DNA of 64,000 nucleotides from Macrotrachela quadricornifera (Eukaryota > Rotifera > Eurotatoria > Philodinida > Philodinidae), in the NCBI GenBank assembly GCA_022393335.1, contig JAJEKB010020675.1, forward strand, positions 193,194-257,193, in the 5' to 3' direction. The translations under genes and the position numbers were made by a program. The notes beneath the pieces are model-generated. The model did no database searches, was not told the origin of the DNA, and worked only from the letters and a program-made list of their open reading frames with translations. Below are positions 21,712 to 34,417 of this stretch, one piece after another; position 1 is the stretch's first letter; the number at the start of each line of letters is the position of its first letter.

Positions 21712-24490
21712 ATGTAAACCTCTTAAATGATCAAAATGAGTTCAATTTTGTTCCCTGTTTTTATCAGAAAACATTTCTCAAGACAGCTTAAACAAATACT
21801 GGAACTCATAAGGAAAAATTCTGTCAGAGCGAATCTACACCAAAGATAAAACCTGCATTGATAAAATGTCTGTCATTTATTGGTAACAAATGTTATTATT
21901 TGTCAGAGAAATCTGCGTACGGTAAAAGTTTTAAACGCTGCCGAACTGAGGATTTTGGCTGGACAGAAGTAATCTATGAGTAGAAATCTCTTAGCCGAGG
22001 ATGATCATACAGATCTGGTAATAACCCACTGAAAAAAACGAAAATTTTGCTTCTCAGATAGAGATGACCGCCCGAACATTCCACGGTAGATGCACTCCTA
22101 GTTTCCATCCATTTTGTCGTTCGAACTACACTTGATTTTGATCTTCACAGCAAACAAAAAGAGTAAAGATAATAAAATGTCCATTAGTTTATGGTTGATT
22201 TACTTTATCACCTTTGATACTATTCTGGTAGATACCAAAGTGTAGTGAAGCATTATATTGTTTTCGTCAGATACCAAGCCCGACTGATTCATAGAATAAC
22301 AGTTACAAGTACTGTGAATGCGATCGTATATCGTTGTGCTTGTTTGATCTAAGCATACAGCGAGTCCGATACGAGAATGCGGTTCAGGTTTAAGTCTGAT
22401 TAGAATCGTTAATATATGATTAATTTCTTTTTGATTCATGAATCAAATTAGCATAAAAATACAAATAAGATAAAAATAATCTATCACGTAGATAAATTAA
22501 TAAACGTAATAAATAATTATATCATATTCACTATGGTACGCAAAAAATGAATATTCGTCCTTTAAGTATTTTTTTGACATGTATCTATATATATGATAAT
22601 TAATTTTGCCTTAGCTAAATATAATAAAGTACGATATTGCATTTTTTATATAATATCATGTATTTCTCTTTAGATTTTCTGCTATAATGATTAATATTTT
22701 AGTTTTCATTAATAGTTCATAAAACTTTTTTATGAATTATCCTTTATTTATGATATTTACATATTTTCCATAGTAAAATAGTCTGTGTAAGTTACAGGAC
22801 GATGTTTCACGGTTTTTCACTCTTACTTTATATAATAATCGAAGTTAAAGGTTAAAGGATACGTTTTTAGAAGAATCACATCTATAGATCAGTAATTCAA
22901 ATACTTCTATATTTGTATCAACACTAGAAGAGGCTTCTCCTTATATATCTAAGTAAGTCAGAGTTCAAAGTTTATATTTTCTAGTTTATAAAAAAGATAC
23001 CAATTTTTCATTTAATCTGCTATGATATTGCGTTGGTGAATTCAACTTAATGAAATAAAGTTCTTTTTTTGAGAAAATATTCTTCCGCAAATCATCACTT
23101 TTTCTGTAGGACAAATAGCGATATTTAGATGATAATGATGCATATAAATATGAGTTGTATTTCTAATTAATTTTTTGTGACTTCTGGCCAATCATCTTAA
23201 TTTTTAATAACAAAAAATAAATAACGTAATTTCAAATATTTTATTTAGAGTAAGATGACGACATTATTTATCGTAGAAAATTAGTTTTATTCAGCAAAAA
23301 AAGAATTAAGAACTTAAGGTGAAAATAAATATCATATTTGATGCTATATAACAAGAAGAAACAATCTGATCTCTTTCCTTATTGTAACAAGTAGGTGGAT
23401 TTTTATTGAACATTTTACAGTTTTTCAAAGACAAACTTTAGTTACAGATCAAGATAAATCGTTTTGAATTTTATGAAATATTTTCTAAGCAAACACATCG
23501 GATGATAGATCGATTGATTGATTGTATCGACAAGACTAAAATTGTGATATAATCTAATAAACTTAAAGAATAAAAGATTAATTATAAAGTAACCTTCTTT
23601 TCAACCTGTTTTTGGTCATAAGATTCATTAAATTATCTTGTCTAAGTGTACTGATATTCAAAATTGGTACAATCATGACTTTAATACTATATGTAAATCA
23701 ACATTTCCATTATTCCATGTACTAGATAATATAAGGGATATACAGGATGTAATCTAGTTACGAAAGTCACAACTAATTTTTTAATTTCAAAACTGGTATA
23801 ATCACATCTGTGGCATAGCTCACACACTTGCTGCTTTTAAAAGTTGTACTTTTTAATATGTTTTAGCATAGGAAAAAAATACGAATCTTTGTTTGATATA
23901 TTGCGTTGTTGTAATTGTGCCTCTAAGGAAAATACTTTTTTCATAGCAAGTGTAAATAATCAGAAGAGGTAAAACATAAGGATATTGTAAGTAATAAATA
24001 AATTTTAGCATACAAAAAGGAAAGATTAATAACTGTCATAATGTTTTAGCGAAGAGAAATTTGGACATTAATGGAATATGTGTTACAATCTTAGTTTTTT
24101 TCTTTCATTAAGAGTCATAAGATTATTTTTCAGTTGTTTCATTACTGTGCATATCTGAAACTTATTTTGACATGTAAGATATATTATTACTTCTTTGTTC
24201 TTGATACACTAATTGCGTTAGTGAAATGATTAACTAATACATCTATTGAGGAGATGTACTTGATGAAAGATATCTTTCAATACTATATAGGTATTTTTAT
24301 CTATCGAATTGAATAGAAATTAGTTGATAATTTACATCAATACATGCTTTGTGTGACAAAATTGTTTCACACACATAAATCTAAATTTTACTGTAATTTT
24401 ATTTAATAGAAGAGAAGAAATTACTAATCCACTGTTATATTTATAGCTCTTTTCTTTTTATATTATTTGTATCCATTTTACTTTAGTGCG
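21712..24490. other. Intergenic region
   Basis: No gene recognised. A minus-strand open frame at 22200-22439 has no family resemblance and ordinary AT-rich composition, so it is not annotated. Confidence 0.5.
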
Positions 24491-25591
24491 ATGTCAAATC
24501 AAACATCTGATACAGTTACAAATTTGAAATCAGCAACATATTGGATCAATTTTATAAGCCCAGTACTTCATGCTATTTTTGGAACAATTGGGAATTTATT
24601 GAATTTGATTATATTCAGTCGTCGTTCTTTATGTATCAATCCTTGTTCATTATATTTTTTGATCGGTTCGATAAACAACTTGGTTGTTATTTATGTGTTC
24701 GGATTAGCACGTTATCTTCCAAGTATCTGGAATTTGGATCCATCAGGTGCAAATGCTGTTTGGTGTAAACTACGTATGTATTTGGGATATGTTTCTTTTA
24801 GTCTTGTTTTGTGGTTTCTGGCACTTGCTAGTGTCGACCGATTTCTTTCGAGTTCACAGAATGCGGGACATCGACGATTAAGTAGTTTATCAAATGTTCG
24901 AAAGATTATTATATTTATTACCATAGTCGCTTTACTATTGTATGTGCATATATTAATTTTATTTGCACCTTATCCGAACGGTAATGTGACTGTTTGCACA
25001 TCCATTTACAATGAATATACTGTTTTTCTGAGTTTATTTTTTCTTCTTCTTTCGGTTTTTTTACCACTCATATTAATGAGCATCTTTAGTATATTGACAA
25101 TTATTAACGTTCGTAAAATTCGTACTCGTATTGTTCCTCAAAATAATAACTCACGAAATGACCGACTGCAGTCACATGATCGTCAACTGGTCATAATGCT
25201 TTTAGTTCAAGTGTTGATTACTACTCTACTCGCGACTCCCTTTGCTATTCTTAGTACATGGAGTACATTTGCTTTAAGTATCTTTAAATATAACCTTACA
25301 ACATTTCAACAGGCACTTTATAACTTTTGGTTTGAATTCGCTCGATTACTTTCCTTCAGCAATCCTGTTATTGGATTTTATATTTACAGTTTGACTGGTT
25401 CTAAATTTCGTACTGAAATGAAACAATGTATTAAATATGGATTGAAATTTATTTTGAACTCAATTGGTCTAATGAGATATATGCCATTGAGAGTTCAACA
25501 AGCATTACACAATGTAAATCAAATGGATTCTAACCATGATACTGCAACACAAAATAGAAGAGGAAATGCTATTCAACGTCAAAAACAATAA
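24491..25591 (+). CDS. Rhodopsin-like G protein-coupled receptor
   Basis: A single-exon gene of 366 codons. I chose the ATG at 24491 because the frame upstream has no ATG. Seven hydrophobic segments are visible. TM1 carries the GN pair (GTIGNLLNLIIFSRR) and TM2 follows NPCSLYF. A Cys precedes TM3 (VWCKLRMYLGY), which ends SVDRFLSS, a DRF version of DRY. TM4 follows VRKIIIF, and an extracellular Cys (TVCTSIYNEY) can pair with the TM3 Cys. TM5 ends in a basic loop (NVRKIRTRI). TM6 lacks the usual CWxP. TM7 has SNPVIGFYIYSLTGSKFR, an NPxxxFY-type end. A polar 40-residue tail follows. It resembles the orphan, peptide-receptor-like families expanded in rotifers. It signals at the plasma membrane through G proteins; the ligand cannot be predicted. 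Confidence 0.9.
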   Translation: MSNQTSDTVTNLKSATYWINFISPVLHAIFGTIGNLLNLIIFSRRSLCINPCSLYFLIGSINNLVVIYVFGLARYLPSIWNLDPSGANAVWCKLRMYLGYVSFSLVLWFLALASVDRFLSSSQNAGHRRLSSLSNVRKIIIFITIVALLLYVHILILFAPYPNGNVTVCTSIYNEYTVFLSLFFLLLSVFLPLILMSIFSILTIINVRKIRTRIVPQNNNSRNDRLQSHDRQLVIMLLVQVLITTLLATPFAILSTWSTFALSIFKYNLTTFQQALYNFWFEFARLLSFSNPVIGFYIYSLTGSKFRTEMKQCIKYGLKFILNSIGLMRYMPLRVQQALHNVNQMDSNHDTATQNRRGNAIQRQKQ

Positions 25592-27837
25592 TTCTAAGTA
25601 CTGCTTTATAGACTTAAGCAATGAATTTCTTTCTTTCACATATTTATTAATAATTATTGTTGTTGTCATCCTACTATTAATAAACAAAATCTTTATTAAT
25701 CAACTTGAATGCTGTGTATGGTCAAATAACATTTTATTGTCTACTATATAATATTGTATGTTCGTAAAGATTCTATCTGCTTTTTTCTTGATTAATTAAA
25801 TAATAAAAGTAATAATCGATGTTTATTTATCAGTATGAAATCGAGAAGAAACATGACTATTAAACTCTATTATTACTAGTTCTTTACTGAGCTCAATCTT
25901 ACGCAAATCGGATAATCATATTGTATTTGAAAGTACAAATCTGTACAAAAGACTATCGCGCTAGTCAATTGTCTATAAATTTAAATTGATTTCTTTACTT
26001 CGCTCTTGTTGCTATTTTAGATGATGAAACTCGTATCTTAACAGCTTTTTTCATATTCGAATCATTTACAAAAATTTGATCGTATACTTTTTATAAAAAT
26101 GTGTTTTCTGAGCGATTTACTGCTTACTCTCGTCTTCTAAATATTCTACAAAGAGCTATGAATACCTCCGTTTCATAGTCGATGAGATTGATGACTTCTG
26201 CAAAGTTACTAAAATCTTACACGTTGTTTTTTTAACTCTATATAATCTAAAATTGGCTAAATATTATATTTGTCAGCATAAAACATACATTAATTATACG
26301 TAATGATTATAAACATTGGGTAATAAAATCGAGTTGATGTTACTTCATGTTATTTCAAATTTTTAGTAAAAAGTGATATAGGTAAAAATTTTTTGATATT
26401 AAGTACTTTATGTATAACAACTTTCATTGCTAGTAACACGTACAGCTCAAACAATAATAAAGCACTAACATTATGCATATATTGTAACTGTTGCTGATGT
26501 TCAAATAATGTTCCACAAATATGAAAAAAGGTTCCGTATAATTTCAAAAATTACGAATAGTTTTTATTTTTAAAGAGAAATTACATTATGTGTTTTATTA
26601 ATTTGAAATATACACTTGTTTTCATCGTACCTAAAAAAAAAACGAATCGAAAGAAAACGTTATTGAAGTTATCAATATGATGCTTTGTTTCACGAAGTAA
26701 GATAAAATATTTGATAGATTATATTCTTATTTTGGACAACTATTTTCAGGTTTGAGCTTTTAGAAATTCTTTGATAAACTCTATAGTATTCATCTCTGGA
26801 TCAAAAGTAAGAAAATAGAATTAAAGCAAAAATAAAATATTTTGATACAATTAAAATACATTGTATATTTCCTATAAATTTCAAAACAAAAGAAATTCTC
26901 TATAATTACGCATCTAAACATATAATTTGATCAACAAAATTGCCAGAAATGTTCTTCCAGGGGATAACGTAATAATTTCAAATAGATTAGGTTATAAATG
27001 TTATACCAAATGAAAGCTTGTCGAAAATGAGATTTATTGGCACTAAATAGTAAGAGTTATCAAAACTTCTTCATGTCGAACTTAATAACTCCTCAGAAAT
27101 TTAGTCTTTCTTGTCATAAAAAAAGAAGACACTATTAATTCAAAAATGAATTCAACATATTTTCCTTGCATATGTTTTACATGGTTTGATAGAGCTCATC
27201 GAGCTCTGCAAAACTGTATATATTAAAATTTTTAAAGCCATTTTCTATGATAAACAATTCAAAAACTGACCTAAAAAAATCTAAAAACTTGCTAACAAAT
27301 TCGTTTTTTTTTTCATTATTTTTACAACAGCAAACTCTCGGAAATATACTTATTCGAGGCAGTTTGAAAAGCTAGGTCTAATGTACTGCATCTTTTTATC
27401 ATATGGCCAAATTTTTAAGTATGTGTTTTAATATAAAAAAATTAATTCTACGAATCGAGTCAGACCTTCTGGAGCACCCTTTATTCAGGAATTTGAAAAT
27501 TGACTTGGTTTAAAATTTTTGTACATTTTGATTTCAATTGAAGTTTCCATTCCATCGTCACAATTATTTCATTTTTGTTTTGTTTTTCCTCGTAAAGATA
27601 CAAATATTTAAGAAAAAAGTTTATCTTAACTGGTTGAAAATGATCGTTTTTAAGATTGAAAATTTCCGAATTTCTTTAAAAAATGAAGTTGTTGTAACCA
27701 TTCAATGAGATCCAGTGGAAATACTTATACACACTTCTGTCTTCATTCATCCCTTACTGATATGAGTCGAATGAAGGTGATGCAGCAGACGATTTCTGGA
27801 ACATGTTAGAACACTCGTATGATATCATCATATAAGA
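25592..27837. other. Intergenic region with repeat debris
   Basis: No gene is supported. The stretch 26990-27260 resembles the arm of the foldback element in the PrimPol intron and is listed separately. Confidence 0.5.
26990..27260. repeat. Diverged arm related to the 18277 foldback family
   Basis: It shares ordered short blocks with 18310-18540: ACCAAATGAAAG, GAGATTTATTGG, AAATAGTAAGAGTTAT, ATTAATTCAAAAATGAA and TTTGATAGAGCTCATCGA. No mirrored second arm was located nearby, so it is a solo or truncated copy. Confidence 0.5.
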
Positions 27838-28299
27838 CATCCATGCAGGGGCGGCGGAACGATTTCAATTTAGGGGAGGCTCAAAACTTTTTTTCCGAAC
27901 AAAAATGTAAAAACAATACTGAACGAGGTAGAGAGGTTTTTAAATTGCTCCATCACAACTTTTAAAGACATATTACTGCATCCACCCATTTACATGCTTG
28001 GAAAATGATCAAAAGTTCTATTGCACTAGCAAAATTTATTAATTAATCATCAACATAAGCGAAAAAGACGTAAACCTTGACTAAAGAAAACAAAAAAAAT
28101 CATATATAGGTGTCAGTGAAAGTTGATCTTTTAGGTAAAATAAAATTTAGTGTTTTAACTTTCATTTTATTAAAAAAAATTTAAAATATTTCGATTATTT
28201 ATGAATTGAAAATTTGATTTTAGTTTGTATCATAATGCACTCTTCATATCGAAATTTAGATTTCGCTAACGATGTATATTGATTTCAGTTAAACTAAAG

Positions 28300-29090
28300 G
28301 AAGTTCTAGAGTTCCCCAATGTTTAGTATTCGTATCGATTAGATATTGAGAAAATGTAGAGTATAGTAGTATAGTCTATACAAAGTTGAGTAAGTTATAG
28401 GTAGATATAGAGTTCGCCAGTATTCTTCTATTGAAATCTTATCTGATTTGGGAAGATGAAGAGTTCCTTAATGTTCTCCTATTCAAATATAATCTAGTTT
28501 AAGAAATTGTAGAGTGCGCAAGTTTATTTGATAGAATTTTTTTAAATTTAAGAATTTATAGTTTTCTGTCTCGATCAAAAAAGAGTAAAAGACTTTTTTA
28601 AGATTGCGATTGTGTTTGTTCTAAAGGAAATATTGATAGTTTTGATCATCTGATCGAAACACATTCATCTTACTTACATTTATAGAAATTACTCTTCCGA
28701 CTAAAAAAAGAAGGAAGGATTTAATGGTTAAGATTTTAAATTTATTCTTATAGTCTGTTTCATAACAGTTTCTATGATAACCTTGTTCTTATAACTTTTT
28801 TAGAGCAAATGGTTGCAAGACGGGCAGAGATTGTGAAGAGTGTTATTAATCTGTTTCAAACTAACTATTATTACTGAATATCTATCATATATATAGAGCA
28901 GAGAGTAGGAAAATGTGGAGAATGTAGAATTATTTCGAACCTAGAGATCGTTAGTACTCTCTATTAAAATCTATTCAAGTTTAGGAAGTTGTAGAGTTAG
29001 CCCGTGTTTTCTATTAAAATCTATTGAAGCCTAGGATGATGTAGAGTTCATCAGTGATCTCAACTAAAATCTATTCACCGACCAAAAAAA
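28300..29090. repeat. Degenerate tandem array of about 55-60 bp units
   Basis: Units share the pattern GTAGAGTT followed by a CAGTRTTCT-like block and CTATTNAAATCTA, then an AGTTTAGGAAG-like block. They cluster at about 28300-28570 and 28900-29090 and lie inside the 2.6-kb hAT-like element. Copies differ at many positions, so the array is old. Confidence 0.6.
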
Positions 29091-29132
29091 CGAAAAGTGA
29101 ATAGAACTGTAAGTTAAAGTTTAACTTTATAC

Positions 29133-29548
29133 CAGATGTCCAAACAGGCCTTGTCTTGAAGGCCTGTGCGGCCTGTCAAAGCCTGTCCGCTTTTTCAAGC
29201 AAATAAAATAAAGATTATACATCAGAAATCAGGTGTTCAGATAGGGCACTAAGACTACCATACTACCGAAACCTGATCTGCCTGTAATAGGGACAGGCTG
29301 CGATTCTCAGGCCAGTGCAAGTGACAGGCCGACAAGCCAATAATCTTCTTAAGCGTCTGAATGACGCTGCTCTAAAAATCGTAGTCTGTGCTATGACCGA
29401 CAGATCATGCTTGGGTAGGATAGTAGCCTCAGTGCCCTAGCTGAATCTCTAGTTTATAGTCAGTCATCTTTATTTTATCTGCTCGAAAAAGTGGACAGAC
29501 CTTGACAGGCCGCACAGACTTTCAAAACGAGGCTTGTTTGGACCTCTA
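29133..29548. mobile_element. Nested hAT-like MITE, 416 bp
   Basis: The long palindrome begins CAGATGTCCAAAC and ends GTTTGGACCTCTA. The arms, about 150 bp each, are GC-richer than the surroundings (repeated GGCCTGT/ACAGGCC words). The 8-bp duplication CTTTATAC lies at 29125-29132 and 29549-29556. TIR form and duplication length fit hAT. It inserted into the larger element, so it is the younger of the two. Confidence 0.88.
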
Positions 29549-30689
29549 CTTTATACTTACCAAGAGGCACTAGTTCGACTGAAATAATGAATGACTGCTT
29601 GTTAATAAAAATTTTTTCTAATATCGTTTTACGATGTCGATGCACTCCAAATGTGTGTTACAAAAATCACATTTATTAATATACAAATCATTTCGTAGTT
29701 TCATGCCTTATTACAAGCAAATTTTGCCTGTGACATATGTGTATATACTTGTTCTTTTTCTTTCTTCTTTTATCTTTTTCTATAATAACGGGATGAATGA
29801 ATAAACAAGACGGTCAATTTGGCGAGATAGGTTATAGTTCATCTCCTGCACCAGTATTGTAAGAAAAGATAAAAAAAGATATGTACATAAAAAATTGTGC
29901 ACTTGTAATTTTTATTGTTCTGTTTTGAATTCAACACACTGAAGAAAGCTGATGCTTTCGAAACGTATGTGAATGAAATTGTTCTAAATATATATATTTA
30001 ATAATAATAACAGTAAGAAGAAGAATATTCGAATTACTGTGAAAAAGTAACAGAAAACGGAATTCGTTGCAATGTCCTTCCCATAAAATACAAAGCAAAG
30101 ATAACTGATTATCAGTTCAAAATCTTAAAACAATGAAGTGAGGACGGTAATAAAAGTTTTAGTGATAGATAAAAATACGCCGAGCACCATCAATGTGTCC
30201 AACGCGTTGAATATCCTCTTCATCGAGAAATCGGTAGTAGTAATATGTGAAAATGAGTCGAAATTAATACAGTTATAAATGTTTGTCGTCTAACATCGAA
30301 CTGAACATAAGCTTGTTCTAAAAATCAAGTAATACCTGTTCAAATAGTTACCATTGCTGAAAAATAAAGCCAGAATGCGATCTGTAAAAATTTTTCAAAT
30401 ATCTGAGCCTCTCCAAGCCTCCCTAACTCTTTTTTAAGGGAGGCTTGAGCCTCTCCAAGCCTAAGGGCTCCGCCGCCCCTGCATCCATGTAAAGTATTAA
30501 TAGAAGGTTCATCATAAATTCTAAAATCAGATTGTAAATGTTCAAGATATTATGATTACCAACCTGACAAAATATAATAATAAATTTGTAGATGAAGCTG
30601 ATCTTTTCGAATAGCTCAAGCAATATTGAAGCACACAGAGATAATTGATTTTGATATTATTATTGAATCGACGCAACAAGACGAATTTC

Positions 30690-31890
30690 ATCAAAACCTT
30701 GTTTGTCAAAAGATTTCATCGAGTCCAATCGGTAGACGAGTAAGACCGGCAGCTTGTCCAAAACGATTTGTTGGACAATATTTGATATTGTAGATATAAT
30801 TCATAAGACGATTAGCTGATGTTATTAAATTACCTTTCTTTGAGCTAAAAAATGTAATTAATGATTTATGACTAGTAAAAAGTGTAAACGTTCAATCTCC
30901 TAAAAATTGATAAAATCGTCTTAAATTATAAATAAGCACTAGAGCTATTTTTCCAATATGTGCATATCTCTGTTTGTAAATACATTTTTGATGCATTCGC
31001 TGATAAAACTAATAGAAGCGAAGAATCATAGTGTGTTAATACCAATGGAGAAGTACAAAATTGTTCAGTATTTTCAAACGCTCTATCACAATTTAAAAAC
31101 CATGCCCATTAAATAATCAGCTAACTTTGGAACAAATCTTGCATAATCCTTGACTATTCCTAAAAATGAATGTAATTGCAATACATTAGACGGCTGTGAT
31201 ATATTATTGATCGCTTTGGTTTTTCATAAAAATGTGTTCAACTTCAGGTTTTTCTAATTTAAAAGGTAAGTTTTCTAGAGAATCTTTGTAGGCATGTGCA
31301 TCTAATCTTTTTTAATAAGAAATCTATAATCCGAAATTCTTTTAAATATCTTATTTAACCTATTTAAATAATCAATTTTGTTCTTATCTATAACTATAAT
31401 ATCATTCAAATAATACGTTGTGCCTTTCAAGTACAATAGCAGTTGATCTATAATTTTCTGAAAAATACGTGGTGCACAGACCACATCCAATGTTGGTTGG
31501 TTGGAACGAAAAATGACTTTATCAATATTGATGATTGATAATTTCTTATTATCATCATCTAATTCTACTTGAACATAACTTTCTGAAAAACCTATTTTAT
31601 GAAACTGTGTCTTGTACTACAATCTACACAGATCCGTGTTTTATCACCAGTACTGTCCATGCCACCCATCTGGCTACATTCATGGTTCCAGTACACCTTC
31701 ACTAACAAGTTGGTTTAGATCGCATTCGACAGCGTATCGATACGCTAAAGGTTTGGATATTAGATTGCAGAACTTGGATATAGTATTTGGTTTAATATCG
31801 AGATGCGATTTTACCTTACAATATTCTAATTCCTTCGTAAAAATATTTTTGTAATAATTCATATATGGTTTTTTAGAACAGAACAAATTC
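30690..31890 (-). pseudogene. Ty3/gypsy retrotransposon pol relic
   Basis: Reading the minus strand from 31890 down, fragments in several frames follow the order of a Ty3/gypsy polymerase. First comes the pre-RT segment ending in VECDLNQLVSEGVLEP, then an RT piece (VCAPRIFQKIIDQLL, then a degenerate catalytic box NDIIV where YxDD is expected). The RT/RNase H linker follows (LHSFLGIVKDYARFVPKL near 31150). RNase H pieces come last (FTSHKSLI, and near 30750 the CPTNRFGQA...LTRLP word typical of the RNase H end). Many frameshifts and stops break it. No LTRs, gag or integrase were found. Inactive and old. Confidence 0.8.
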
Positions 31891-33179
31891 AGCTAAATCA
31901 TTTTAAATCTTTGCTCTCTAAATCAAAACCGATCCAATTGTCTTTACAGTGTTTAGTGTTCACTTGGACCATTCTCGATCCCTAAGCATCAAATGTTCAT
32001 GAATATGTTCATTGTGTAAATTACCAACGAATGCTGTAATTAAAGCTACTTCTTACAAATTACTTGAAAGTTTACATGTCTACAGTTCTGAATCGAAGAC
32101 AATTTGCTAAATCAGTTAGAATTTATAATACTTCTTAAAGTATAGAAAAGAACATGATTCATTTAGTTGATGAAAACCTAATACATATATGCTTTGAACG
32201 AGGCTTTTGAACTCTCTCTCGATATGAACATTCAGTTGGTTTCTTTAGTTTACAAATAGAAATAAGGATTTTGAATGCTTATACATCAAGAGATAGGAAA
32301 ACATCCATAAATTTCTGGAGTATTTTAAATAACAAGAAGTAAAACATTTTATTTTCATCAAGATGCTAGACAATGTTTTTGTTTTGCATATATATTTTCT
32401 CATCTCACATGGTTATTTCCCGTCTTTTCCTCCCGCTTCTCGAGACACAACAACTGATACGGCAAATATCCCATAATGATCTCCAGCTAGCGCATTGATA
32501 CTCTTTCGTTTCAATGTTTAACTATTACACTATGGCTAACGAACATGCATTAGATATTTATGTAAAACACTACATTCAAAGTAAAGTAAAATCTATACAC
32601 ACAGCGAACTTTTGTTGTTCAATGTTTTTTAATGATATTTTTTATCGAGTTAGTCTTTATAAAAGAAAGAATGATTACTTTAATTAGTAAGTTTTTTGTG
32701 GTAATCATATAAAACAATTAATAGAAGAATATACATTGATTCTCTTAAAATGAATATTATCTATTGAAACAGAGTTGTTATATACAAAGAAAAAGAACAC
32801 CGTGGCTTTTCTTGTTTTCCTGTTTCTCCATCTTATTTTACTTCTTTTCCTTTTCTATCTTCCATTTTCTCTTCAATCTCTCCTTTTTAAATGTCTGGAA
32901 GAGTTATTGTATTTATTTTCCTTCTCTTTCCTTTTCGTATACGGTGAGTTTATATTATCCTTTTGCGTCTTTCATTTCTTTCGCTTCCCTATTTTTGATG
33001 TAAGCATCCCAAGTATTATGTGTAAAATACATAATGAAAAAATCTTGTGTTTCATTGATAACCAAAAAACTTGATAGCAATTTCTGTTCTAGAAAATTCA
33101 CTAGCATAGAATGCTTTAAACTTATATTATCGATTGTCAAATGATCATTATCGTTAACTTATGAAGATTAAACTGTATT
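31891..33179. other. Intergenic region
   Basis: No recognised gene. The hydrophobic plus-strand frames at 32764-33074 come from a T-rich tract and show no motif. Confidence 0.45.
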
Positions 33180-34017
33180 TTATGTTTTTAATTTTATAAG
33201 ATGATAATGACTTGGGTCAAGAACATGAGGATTAATCAGATGATGTTGTAGAAGTAGACCAACTGTAGTTAAAGCTAGTTTTTCTTCCGCAGCTGGTTCT
33301 CGGTTTTGCCAATATCCTCCAAATACACCATGTGAATCAGTAGGATTCAATTCAGAAACAATGAAACCTCGACGAGCAATAGTTACAGTTAATCGATGCA
33401 TATCTTGATCAGCAATTAATACAGGAATATCACCTTTGTAATTGCTTTCAAATTCATTAACAAAAGCTTGATAAGGATCTTGTCCTTGACCATTTTGAAT
33501 GTCTACATCAAAAACAGGTAGAGCAAATACAATACCACGAATGCTTTTATAACTTGATCCATCCTCTTCAAGTACTATTCGAATGGCTCGAGCAGAAAAT
33601 GCTCGTACTTTTTTATCAATTCCAATTGCTTTGCCAGCAAATACACCAAGTCCAATACTTGTTTCTACTACAATTTGAACTTTTTCTTCATCACAAGCTC
33701 GTAATCGAAGTCTTGCCATACGAATCAAATCCTTTAGAAGGCGTTCTTCGTCTAATATTCCTCGTGGGCCATTAGTCTTTCGACGGAAATCTTTTCCATT
33801 ATAGACTAATAGTAAGTGTGAACTTGGATCAATTTCATAAACATCTTTCCAGTTCATTATATACGTAGTAATATCATTAATATCATGTATTCGACCAGCA
33901 AAATCGATACCAGTTACTGAAACGAGTTTAATTTGATGTGGCCATCCTTCTTGAGGTTCGCGAGGTATTGTCTGAGCATCAAATTCCATTAAGATAGGAC
34001 ATGTTGATATTCGAACA
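33180..34017 (-). CDS. Unrecognised protein with possible macro-like ADP-ribose fold, 5' end in gap
   Basis: A long minus-strand frame of at least 269 residues continues open into the 400-N gap, so the true start may be missing; the first visible Met is at 33989. Codon use and amino-acid composition are those of a real gene. Visible blocks are SVTGIDFAGRIHDIND, LLLVYNGKDF, VVETSIGLGVFAGKAIG, VRAFSARAIRIVLEE, RGIVFALPVFD and IPVLIADQDMH. The GLGVFAGKAIG loop between a beta-like and a helix-like stretch, followed by a hydrophobic strand, recalls the phosphate-binding loop of macro or PARG-like ADP-ribose hydrolases (DUF4804/MavL-type proteins come to mind). That is a weak, unverified resemblance. 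It lies about 2.3 kb from an ADP-ribosyltransferase on the same strand. Confidence 0.6.
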
Positions 34018-34417
34018 NNNNNNNNNNNNNNNNNNNNNNNNNNNNNNNNNNNNNNNNNNNNNNNNNNNNNNNNNNNNNNNNNNNNNNNNNNNNNNNNNNN
34101 NNNNNNNNNNNNNNNNNNNNNNNNNNNNNNNNNNNNNNNNNNNNNNNNNNNNNNNNNNNNNNNNNNNNNNNNNNNNNNNNNNNNNNNNNNNNNNNNNNNN
34201 NNNNNNNNNNNNNNNNNNNNNNNNNNNNNNNNNNNNNNNNNNNNNNNNNNNNNNNNNNNNNNNNNNNNNNNNNNNNNNNNNNNNNNNNNNNNNNNNNNNN
34301 NNNNNNNNNNNNNNNNNNNNNNNNNNNNNNNNNNNNNNNNNNNNNNNNNNNNNNNNNNNNNNNNNNNNNNNNNNNNNNNNNNNNNNNNNNNNNNNNNNNN
34401 NNNNNNNNNNNNNNNNN
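34018..34417. other. Assembly gap (400 N)
   Basis: A run of exactly 400 Ns. It truncates the gene at 33180. Confidence 0.99.

Larger units (their letters stand above)
27846..30481. mobile_element. hAT-like DNA transposon, non-autonomous, 2.6 kb
   Basis: TIRs CAGGGGCGGCGGA at 27846 and TCCGCCGCCCCTG ending at 30481 are perfect reverse complements. They are flanked by the identical 8-bp duplication CATCCATG at 27838-27845 and 30482-30489. Eight-bp duplications with CAGGGG-type ends are typical of the hAT superfamily. No transposase frame remains. The interior holds a degenerate tandem array and a second, nested hAT-like MITE. Confidence 0.9.

Noticed and set aside
22200..22439. 79-residue minus-strand frame
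   Set aside because: No motif, no splice context, and a length expected by chance.
32764..33074. Hydrophobic plus-strand frames resembling membrane proteins
   Set aside because: They derive from a T/C-rich tract in several frames at once and show no conserved pattern.
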